In this document: positions 1 through 4,981 of the stretch, one piece after another
Position numbering within the stretch: position 1 is the stretch's first letter
Layout of the letters: the number at the start of each line of letters is the position of its first letter
Origin: DASPOF01 sp035626155
Lineage (GTDB): Bacteria; Desulfobacterota; Binatia; Binatales; Binataceae
NCBI GenBank assembly: GCA_035626155.1
Contig: DASPOF010000028.1
Coordinates: 1-5,109 of the forward strand
Direction: 5' to 3'
DNA: 5,109 bases
The notes under the pieces: generated by a model
What the model was told of the DNA's origin: nothing
Databases searched by the model: none
What the model saw: only the letters and a program-made list of their open reading frames with translations
Program-made: the position numbers and the translations under genes

Positions 1-2
1 TG

Positions 3-593
3 GGTCAGGGCGCCAACGAGGTGCGCAGGCGTTCGGTCAATGCGCTCGCGGCGCGCTTCGATGGCGCCGATCCGCACGCCCGCCAAGTCGCGAAGCTCTC
101 GCTCAAGCTCTTCGATGCGACCGCGCCGGTGCTCGGGCTTCCCAGGGACTCGCGCGAGTTGCTGGAGTACGCGGCGCTGCTCCACGACATCGGCCATGCG
201 ATCGATCACGACCGGCACAACCGGCACTCATACTATCTCATCAAGAACGCCGAACTGTTCGGATTCGACCCCGACGAGATCGAAATCATCGCTCTCACCG
301 CGCGCGCCCATCGCAAGCAGACGCCCAAACTCGATTCCCCCGAGCTGGCCGTGCTGCCGCCGCAGAAACGCCGCATCGTCCGCGGCCTTGCCGCGATCCT
401 GCGCATCGCCGACGCGCTAGACCGCACCCGCTTCAGTGTGGTTAAGAATATCGAGGTTCGGTACGCGCCCGGCCGGCTCATCATCGGAGTTGATTCCGCC
501 AAGGAGAGGGCTGATCTCGAGCTATGGACCTGCGAGAGAAGGACCGACCTCTTGTCGAGGCTGATGGATCGCCAGGTAACCTTGCAGCGATAA
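3..593 (+). CDS. Ppx/GppA-type exopolyphosphatase, C-terminal HD domain (5'-truncated by window edge)
   Basis: The reading frame is open from the first bases to a TAA at 591-593 and gives 196 residues, so the gene begins outside the window. The GTG at 21 is an internal Val codon (context NEVRRRSVNAL), not a credible start. The sequence matches the C-terminal helical HD domain of exopolyphosphatase / guanosine pentaphosphatase proteins: the entry motif VRRRSVNALAARF, then PHARQVAKL, the HD pair in ALLHDIGH (His codon 183-185, Asp codon 186-188), a following RHSYYLI, ARAHRKQTPK, and the late Asp in RIADALDRTR. In this family the N-terminal ASKHA phosphatase domain, not visible here, hydrolyses polyphosphate or pppGpp, and the HD domain contributes to polyphosphate binding and dimerisation. 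The CHAD and SixA genes downstream fit a polyphosphate role. A freestanding HD-domain phosphohydrolase is the alternative; the sequence upstream of the window would decide. Confidence 0.9.
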   Translation, partial: GQGANEVRRRSVNALAARFDGADPHARQVAKLSLKLFDATAPVLGLPRDSRELLEYAALLHDIGHAIDHDRHNRHSYYLIKNAELFGFDPDEIEIIALTARAHRKQTPKLDSPELAVLPPQKRRIVRGLAAILRIADALDRTRFSVVKNIEVRYAPGRLIIGVDSAKERADLELWTCERRTDLLSRLMDRQVTLQR

Positions 594-661
594 CCGCATC
601 GCTGCGGGCGCACGCAACTCCCCGCAATTCGACGCCAACATCCGCCCGCCGGGACTGAACC

Positions 662-1630
662 GTGGTGGCCGAGGAAGCAGTTCGTCCGGCCAAGCTGATC
701 CTGTCGGCGGACCAGTCGGTCGCGCTCGCCGCGACGACCGCAATCGCCTATGGATTGGATGCGCTCGGCCGCGAGCAGGGCCCCGCGGTGGCCGGCGAGG
801 TCGAAGGGGTCCATCAGTTGCGCGTCGCCACGCGGCGTCTTCGCGCCGCAATCCAGTTGTTCTCAAGCGTGCTGCACGGCACACAAACCCGCATCTACGA
901 TCGCGATCTCGGATGGGTCGCAACCGCCGCCGGCGCGGTGCGCAATTGCGACGTGATGCAGCAGGTGATGCGCGATCGGTCGGCCAAACTCGATCCCAAG
1001 CTCGCCGATGCGCTCCAGCCGGTGTTCGAGACGCTCGCCGCGCAACGGGACGATGAACTTCGCAAGCTCAACGAGATTATCGATTCGAAGCGTTACGCGG
1101 GCCTCATCACGAGACTTCAAAAACCCGCGCTCCGCAAAGTCGGTGTCGGCATGCAGCTTGGCCCCAGCGCGGCGAACCTGCTCAAGCCGGTCGTGCGCTC
1201 GGTCACGCGCGCGGGCGCGAGGTTCGATGACGGCTCGCCGCCGGAGGTCGTGCATCGGCTGCGCGTGAGGGTAAAGCGGCTTCGCTACGTGTTCGAGATG
1301 CTCGCGGCGCTGGGCGCAAGGCGCATGAAGAAGGCGCGCACAAGGCTCGAGGAGTTGCAGGAGGGGCTCGGCGGTTTCAATGACGTTGCGGTCGCGGCCC
1401 AATGGCTGATCGCGTACGCCGCCGCGCCGGGCGCGGTGCCCCAGGGCGTACTCGCGGCGGGCGCGATGGTACAATCGTTGCGCGCGCGCGAGCGCAAGCT
1501 TGGGCGGCGATGCGTCCGGATGTGGCGCAAGCTTGAACGAAGCGGGCTGCTTCGCGACGCGCTCGATGAGATCCGGCAAAATGCCGGACAGGCCGAGCTG
1601 GCCGAGCCAGCCGCCCAAGGCGCGGCATGA
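662..1630 (+). CDS. CHAD-domain protein, probable polyphosphate-binding
   Basis: A 322-residue protein consisting essentially of one CHAD (conserved histidine alpha-helical) domain. The two symmetric halves are both visible: VEGVHQLRVATRRLRA (His51, Arg54, Arg58, Arg59) and PEVVHRLRVRVKRLRYVFE (His198 and the basic cluster 199-208). Each half is followed by the usual helix-pair motif, RNCDVMQ near residues 94-100 and LGGFNDVAVA near 236-245. CHAD domains bind polyphosphate through these His/Arg/Lys residues and several localise to polyphosphate granules; no enzymatic activity is expected. There is no N-terminal CYTH domain, signal peptide or membrane segment, so it should be cytosolic. The start is taken as GTG 662, because an in-frame TGA lies at 656-658 and a weak GGGA at 651-654 sits 7 bases upstream; GTG 665 is equally possible. 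The gene is 68 bases downstream of the Ppx-like gene and overlaps the SixA gene by 4 bases. Confidence 0.92.
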   Translation: MVAEEAVRPAKLILSADQSVALAATTAIAYGLDALGREQGPAVAGEVEGVHQLRVATRRLRAAIQLFSSVLHGTQTRIYDRDLGWVATAAGAVRNCDVMQQVMRDRSAKLDPKLADALQPVFETLAAQRDDELRKLNEIIDSKRYAGLITRLQKPALRKVGVGMQLGPSAANLLKPVVRSVTRAGARFDDGSPPEVVHRLRVRVKRLRYVFEMLAALGARRMKKARTRLEELQEGLGGFNDVAVAAQWLIAYAAAPGAVPQGVLAAGAMVQSLRARERKLGRRCVRMWRKLERSGLLRDALDEIRQNAGQAELAEPAAQGAA

Positions 1631-2127
1631 TTCTCTATTTGCAACGTCACGCGATCGCCGAAGTGCGCACCGCCGGGGGCGATGACGGCGCGCGCAAGCT
1701 CACCGCGCGCGGGCGCGACCGCATGCGGAACATCGCAGGGGGGATTCGCACGCTCGGGGTTAAATTCGACGCGATCCTGACCAGTCCGCTCGCCCGCGCC
1801 ACCGAGACCGCCGAGATCGTCGCCGGCGCGTACCAGAACATTCCTCCGCCGCAGGTATTGCCCGCGCTCGCAACCGGCGTTTCACCCGCCGATGCGGCTG
1901 CGGCTTTGAAACCCTTTGCGCGTCATGGTCACGTGATGGTGGTCGGCCACGAGCCGCAGTTGAGCGAACTCGCATCGCTGCTGCTCACCGGATCGACCGA
2001 CGGGCTCCGCATCAATCTCAAGAAGGGCGGCTGTATCGCGATCGATCTCCCCAATGGCCCGGGAAAGGCCGGTGCGGAACTCAGGTGGATTCTGACCCCG
2101 CGCCAGCTCCGGCGAATGCGCAAGTGA
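1627..2127 (+). CDS. sixA: SixA-type histidine phosphatase
   Basis: A 166-residue small histidine-phosphatase-superfamily protein of the usual SixA length. The phosphohistidine-forming RH motif is at the extreme N-terminus (LYLQRHA; Arg7, catalytic His8). The second conserved block is LTSPLARATETA with Arg57, and the third is VMVVGHEPQLSELA with His108. SixA removes phosphate from phosphohistidine residues; the E. coli enzyme acts on phosphotransfer proteins (ArcB Hpt domain, and NPr of the nitrogen PTS). The target here is unknown. The ATG overlaps the upstream TGA as ATGA, so translation is probably coupled to the CHAD gene, and SixA-CHAD adjacency is common in bacteria. The protein has no signal peptide or membrane segment. 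It ends 27 bases before the stop codon of the convergent transporter gene, and no clear terminator hairpin lies in that gap. Confidence 0.9.
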   Translation: MILYLQRHAIAEVRTAGGDDGARKLTARGRDRMRNIAGGIRTLGVKFDAILTSPLARATETAEIVAGAYQNIPPPQVLPALATGVSPADAAAALKPFARHGHVMVVGHEPQLSELASLLLTGSTDGLRINLKKGGCIAIDLPNGPGKAGAELRWILTPRQLRRMRK

Positions 2128-2154
2128 CCGTGCGCCCTTAAGCCGCGCTCGCGA

Positions 2155-3972
2155 TCACCAAATCGGCAAGCGCGCGCCCGCGCTGACCATCGCGCCGATC
2201 GCCAGTCCCATCAGCGCCTCGCCCGCTACCAGACCCGCCGCGAACAAAATCGGCGCGTCGCTCTCGCCATCCTTGCGCGCAAGCCAAAGCCGGCCGAGCG
2301 ACCCAACCAGGATTGCAACGCTCAGTCCGAACGGAAGGTACAACCCGATCGCGACCGGCATGATCGGCGTGCGCCAGGATGAGCCCGCGCGCTCGAGGAA
2401 CCTGTCGGCGACGGCGAGCACCGCCGCGAGCATCGCGCCCGCTGCGATTGTCCCCCACGGAAGGCCGCTTCCGAACACGCCCTCGGTCACCTTCGCCATC
2501 AGAAACGCCTGCGGCGCGGCGAGCGCTCCGGCGCGCGCGGTTGCCGTACCGGCGATTCCATAGCCGCCGATGAGCAGGTTCAGAATCGGCGCCATCACAA
2601 ACGAGGCCGCCAGCGCGCCGATCAGAACGCCGACTTCGAGCGCCCGCGGCGTCGCGCCCACGTGATAGCCGGTCGCGAGATCATGCAGCGAGTCGCCGGC
2701 CATCGCAGCCGCCGTGCACACGACCGCCCCGGCGAGGATCGCAAGCCTCGGCCCGATCGCGACGCCCTCCACGCCGAGCAACCGCAGGAACATCGCGATC
2801 GCGAGCAGAACGATTACCGTCACGCCCGAGACGGGATTGTTCGATGCGCCCACGATGCCGGTGAGGTAACCCGCGATCGCGGTGGCAAAGAACGCGATGA
2901 TCGCAAGCACGATCGCGAGCGCGGCGCTGAGCCACACCTGCCCGCTGAGCGCGAGCGAGATCGCGAAAATAACCGGCACCGAGAGGCCGGTTGCCGCAAG
3001 CACCGCCGGCGCCGACAGGTCGGTCTCCTCGCGAGCCGTCTCGACGGCGTGGCGCGCGCGCACGATGCGGATGCTGTCGGCGAGCGCGGCGGCGATTCTC
3101 GCGCGCAGCCGCCAGAGCGTCACGATTCCCCCCGTGAGCATCGCGCCGACTCCGAGGTAGCGTACCTGCCCGGTCCAGACCTGCGATGCGGCCCAGGCCG
3201 CCGGGTGCGACCGCAGCGCGGGGTCGCCCGCGGTCAGAATCGGAATCGCAATCAGCCACGCGAATGCGCCGCCGGCGAAAACCAGTGTTGCCGTGTGGAT
3301 GCCTATTATGTATCCGACGCCAAGCAGCGCGGCGGAGAGATCGAGCGAACCCGCGATCGCCGCGCCGCCAATCCATCGCGCGCCGGATGCGACACCCGGC
3401 ACGATGCCGGCGATGTCCTGAAGCGCCTTGAGCGCGGCCGATAGGGTGCCGCCCCAGGCAAGCGGCCCTGCGTTTGCCGCATCCTGGCCGGCGCGAAGCA
3501 CTTGCGCGCACGCGACGCCCTCGGGGAACGGCAGCTTCTCATCGACGATGTACGCGCGCCGCAGGAATACGACCAGAAGCGCGCCCATCGTGCCGCCCGC
3601 CGCGCACAGCGCCGTCACCTCCACGTACCCGAGCGGGCCGCGATGGCCGAGAATCACCAGCGCAGGGAAGGTGAAGATCGCGCCTGCTGCGACCGCCTCG
3701 CCCGCCGACGCGATCGTCTGCACGAGGTTGTTTTCGAGAATCGTCGCGCCGCCGATCACCCGCAGCACCGCCATCGAGATGACCGCGGCCGGGATGCTCG
3801 CCGAGACCGTCATCCCGGCGTAAAGCCCGAGGTATGCGTTGGCGGCGCCGAGGGTCAGCGCGAGTGCGACGCCGAGTGCGACGCCCCGCGCGGTGAACTC
3901 GCGCGGCGGCGCGACCGCGGCGTCCACGGGCGATCGGCCTGATTCGATAGGCACGGCGCAACTATATGCCAT
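2155..3972 (-). CDS. OPT-family oligopeptide transporter
   Basis: A 605-residue, highly hydrophobic protein of the prokaryotic OPT (oligopeptide transporter) family, a multi-pass inner-membrane proton-coupled importer. Family blocks appear in order: NAYLGLYAGMTVSASIPAAV (residues 45-64), ILENNLVQTIASAGE (78-92), KLPFPEGVACAQVLRAG (146-162), SNNPVSG (378-384), AGDSLHDLATGYHVGATP (425-442), APQAFLMAKV (486-495), MPVAIGLYLPF (538-548) and AGEALMG (583-589). The length is normal and the frame intact. Substrates of bacterial members are mostly undefined; peptides, peptide-like compounds and metal chelates are the family range. The start chosen is ATG 3972. The frame stays open to a TTG at 4056, but the extra 28 residues are Arg/Pro/Ala-rich and unlike an OPT N-terminus; GTG 3954 is another option. 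The preceding gene on the same strand encodes a UGA-containing redox protein, 138 bases upstream. Confidence 0.95.
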   Translation of the reverse strand: MAYSCAVPIESGRSPVDAAVAPPREFTARGVALGVALALTLGAANAYLGLYAGMTVSASIPAAVISMAVLRVIGGATILENNLVQTIASAGEAVAAGAIFTFPALVILGHRGPLGYVEVTALCAAGGTMGALLVVFLRRAYIVDEKLPFPEGVACAQVLRAGQDAANAGPLAWGGTLSAALKALQDIAGIVPGVASGARWIGGAAIAGSLDLSAALLGVGYIIGIHTATLVFAGGAFAWLIAIPILTAGDPALRSHPAAWAASQVWTGQVRYLGVGAMLTGGIVTLWRLRARIAAALADSIRIVRARHAVETAREETDLSAPAVLAATGLSVPVIFAISLALSGQVWLSAALAIVLAIIAFFATAIAGYLTGIVGASNNPVSGVTVIVLLAIAMFLRLLGVEGVAIGPRLAILAGAVVCTAAAMAGDSLHDLATGYHVGATPRALEVGVLIGALAASFVMAPILNLLIGGYGIAGTATARAGALAAPQAFLMAKVTEGVFGSGLPWGTIAAGAMLAAVLAVADRFLERAGSSWRTPIMPVAIGLYLPFGLSVAILVGSLGRLWLARKDGESDAPILFAAGLVAGEALMGLAIGAMVSAGARLPIW

Positions 3973-3977
3973 CGCGC

Positions 3978-3995
3978 GCGCTCGTTGGCGAGCGC
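3978..3995 (-). promoter_or_regulatory. GC-rich hairpin just upstream of the OPT start codon
   Basis: A perfect 7-bp inverted repeat (GCGCTCG / CGAGCGC) with a 4-base loop ends five bases before ATG 3972 in the transporter message. The only purine-rich stretch that could serve as a ribosome binding site (ACGAG) falls in the loop and 3' arm, so the folded form would hide it. This could reduce or couple translation. It could equally be chance pairing in very GC-rich DNA, and no regulator or ligand is implied. Confidence 0.3.
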
Positions 3996-4110
3996 ATCGC
4001 GATGACGGTCGCGGACGCGAGGTTGCCGGCGCGGCAGCCGCACGCGGAAATGACAACTGAGTAGCGGAGCACGCCGACGCGCCCCACTATGGGAATGGCG
4101 ACCGGCCCGA

Positions 4111-4593
4111 TTAAGAATCGCCTGCCGGCTTGGCGTCTTCGCGGGCCAGCATCTCGCGCACCATCTCGGCGGTTTTCATCACCAGCCGCGCGCATCGGCC
4201 GAGTTTCTCCGGAGAGCCGTAAAACGCCTTTACGCCTTCGCTGGTGCCGAAGTCGACGCCCGTGATCTCGCGGCACAGGCGGCTCGTTTCGATCTCCTCA
4301 CCAAAACGGCGGTAAAGTTCGGAGCACAGCGGAAAGAGGTTGCGCGAGTCGCGCTCCTCGGGCTTGCCGCGACCGTACGCGAGGCTAAGGCCCGCCACGG
4401 CCCCCGCGATCGCTCCGCACACCGAGCCCGCACCGCCGATTCCGCCGCCGAATCCGGCCATCATCCGCACGCAGTCTTCATCACGCCGGCCTAAAAGTTC
4501 CTGCACGACCTGCAGGACGGATTGGCTTCAGTGGTAGCGGTTCCTGAAGTAGAAGGCCGCGCGCTCCCGGACGTCCACGTCATTGAGTTTCAC
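4111..4593 (-). CDS. C_GCAxxG_C_C-family redox selenoprotein (in-frame UGA = selenocysteine 22)
   Basis: Read from GTG 4593 with the UGA at 4530-4528 as selenocysteine, the frame gives 160 residues ending at TAA 4113-4111. The family (about 140 residues, four invariant Cys, probable redox proteins) normally starts with a helix carrying NCAQAVL; here the matching stretch is RNRYH-U-SQSVLQ, so the UGA falls exactly on the first invariant Cys. The other three are present: Cys59 in GSVCGAIAGA after the glycine-rich AGFGGGIGGAG, Cys107 in SRLCREITG, and Cys134 in KLGRCARLV. Extra Cys occur at 41 and 90. The 21 codons before the UGA read as good protein (MKLNDVDVRERAAFYF) and follow a GGGAGG ribosome site 7 bases from the GTG; a TAA at 4611-4609 bounds the frame. 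A SECIS-like hairpin lies just after the UGA. The protein is soluble, with no signal peptide; its exact reaction is unknown. Family members are often near transporter genes, as here with OPT. A nonsense mutation is the alternative, but is unlikely given the SECIS and the position. Confidence 0.93.
4499..4517 (-). promoter_or_regulatory. bacterial SECIS element (selenocysteine insertion hairpin)
   Basis: In the message, 10 nucleotides after the UGA, UCCUGCA (4517-4511) pairs perfectly with UGCAGGA (4505-4499) around the five-base loop GGUCG (4510-4506). The loop begins 17 nucleotides after the UGA. This fits the general bacterial SECIS description, as I recall it: a short stem with a small apical loop having G in its first two positions, roughly 16-37 nucleotides from the UGA. 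The apex GCAGGUC-GUGC is nearly the same as the E. coli fdhF element apex (GCAGGUCUGC) bound by SelB. There is no bulged U as in fdhF. The hairpin is within the coding sequence (codons about 26-32). Confidence 0.9.
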
Positions 4594-4600
4594 AGTCGTC

Positions 4601-4606
4601 CCTCCC
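4601..4606 (-). promoter_or_regulatory. ribosome binding site fixing the selenoprotein start
   Basis: GGGAGG on the - strand lies 7 bases upstream of GTG 4593. It is one of the strongest Shine-Dalgarno matches in the window. It supports a start upstream of the UGA and argues against initiation at the internal GTG 4506, which lies inside the SECIS stem-loop. Confidence 0.8.
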
Positions 4607-4619
4607 GATTACCGAAACA

Positions 4620-4780
4620 CTAGCAGGATGTTGAGAAACCCGCGACCATCGCACTTCGACCGCACCGCGGTCTCAACATCCTGCGTGAAAGATGGCTTCT
4701 TTCCTCTATCTTCTCTCCCGGTGTTTTCCGGGGGAGATAAGAGAGGGGGAGCAGGCTGTGATTTATCATCAGCCTGCTAG
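4620..4780. repeat. 161-bp element with imperfect terminal inverted repeats (MITE- or REP-like)
   Basis: The left end CTAGCAGGATGTTGAGAAA (4620-4638) and the reverse complement of the right end, CTAGCAGGCTGATGATAAA (4762-4780), match at 16 of 19 positions. A third copy of the same end sequence (GCAGGATGTTGAGA, 14 of 14) lies inverted at 4671-4684, so the left 65 bases form their own hairpin. A second internal hairpin surrounds 4702-4747 (TCTCCCGG against CCGGGGGAGA with a bulge), and the right end folds on itself (AGCAGGCTG 4750-4758 with CAGCCTGCT 4770-4778). There is no coding capacity and no clear target-site duplication; the terminal CTAG could be part of the repeat or of the target. It resembles a non-autonomous transposon remnant or a REP-type palindrome cluster. 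It is less GC-rich than its surroundings. Confidence 0.6.
4623..4684. repeat. long imperfect hairpin (14-bp perfect outer stem)
   Basis: GCAGGATGTTGAGA at 4623-4636 pairs perfectly with TCTCAACATCCTGC at 4671-4684. Inside, CCGCG (4640-4644) pairs with CGCGG (4666-4670) after a small asymmetric bulge, leaving a 21-base loop. It has no T-run on either strand, so it does not look like an intrinsic terminator. It is the left part of the 4620-4780 element and lies directly upstream of the selenoprotein gene. Confidence 0.7.
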
Positions 4781-4802
4781 TCCACCGATGCCCGCGGCTC
4801 AA

Positions 4803-4819
4803 ACGCCCGATCCGGGCGT
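4803..4819. repeat. short GC hairpin
   Basis: ACGCCCG (4803-4809) and CGGGCGT (4813-4819) form a perfect 7-bp stem with a three-base loop. On the - strand it is followed by only TTT, and on the + strand by GCGGGTTCTTCT, so it is at most a weak terminator for an unseen gene to the right. Confidence 0.35.
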
Positions 4820-4834
4820 GCGGGTTCTTCTGCC

Positions 4835-4848
4835 GTCATTCCCGCGCG
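4835..4848. repeat. direct repeat copy 1, GTCATTCCCGCGCG
   Basis: Identical over 14 bases to the copy at 4879-4892, 44 bases downstream. GTCATTCCCGCG is a common core of dispersed intergenic palindromic repeats in several bacterial groups; this copy lacks the palindromic partner arm. Confidence 0.5.
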
Positions 4849-4878
4849 TCTGAGTTGCCCGACGGTTTCTCTGAATTT

Positions 4879-4907
4879 GTCATTCCCGCGCGCGAGGAAT
4901 CCCGGAT
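4879..4907. repeat. direct repeat copy 2 with palindromic partner (GTCATTCCCGCG...GGAATCCCGGATC)
   Basis: The second copy of GTCATTCCCGCGCG (4879-4892) continues into CGAGGAATCCCGGATC, so ATTCC (4882-4886) faces GGAAT (4896-4900). This is the arrangement of the widespread GTCATTCCCGCG-type intergenic repeat, here in a slightly diverged form. Confidence 0.5.
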
Positions 4908-4934
4908 CCTCATTCGAGATTTTCGGAATCATAT

Positions 4935-4961
4935 GTCGCGCGTTGGAAACAAGCGCGCGAC
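4935..4961. repeat. hairpin, 8-bp GC stem
   Basis: GTCGCGCG (4935-4942) pairs with CGCGCGAC (4954-4961) around the 11-base loop TTGGAAACAAG; two T-A pairs can be added with one bulged G. No T-run follows on either strand. Role unknown. Confidence 0.4.
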
Positions 4962-4981
4962 GGAGCGGACCCTCTTCCTAA

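Noticed and set aside
863..1618. 251-residue - strand frame opposite the CHAD gene
   Set aside because: Low-complexity Arg/Leu/Ala translation with no family motif, fully opposite a gene whose conserved CHAD motifs are clear.
2128..2154. Bidirectional terminator between sixA and the OPT gene
   Set aside because: The 27-base gap contains no inverted repeat with a T-run.
2662..3444. 260-residue + strand frame and other long frames opposite the OPT gene
   Set aside because: Extremely Arg/Asp/His-rich translations with no recognisable motif; they are antisense shadows created by GC-rich codon bias over a clear membrane protein.
3973..4056. OPT transporter starting at TTG 4056
   Set aside because: The additional 28 residues are Arg/Pro/Ala-rich with no OPT similarity, and no ribosome binding site precedes the TTG; ATG 3972 leaves a normal family N-terminus.
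1647..4412. Repeated GCGATCGC octamers (five seen, resembling the cyanobacterial HIP1 site)
   Set aside because: Every copy falls on Ala-Ile-Ala (GCG ATC GCx) codons in sixA, the OPT gene or the selenoprotein gene, so codon preference explains the excess; other features do not suggest a cyanobacterium.
4111..4506. A 131-residue gene starting at GTG 4506
   Set aside because: This start lies inside the SECIS hairpin, has no ribosome site, and removes the first conserved helix and redox residue of the family. The frame upstream through the UGA is protein-like and has a strong ribosome site.
4702..4747. Intrinsic terminator at the TCTCCCGG/CCGGGGGAGA hairpin
   Set aside because: The stem is interrupted by a bulge and no T-run follows on either strand; no gene ends nearby.
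4620..4802. Short frames across the repeat element (4583-4780 + and 4802-4620 -)
   Set aside because: They run through the palindromic repeat, lack ribosome sites and show no protein-like pattern.
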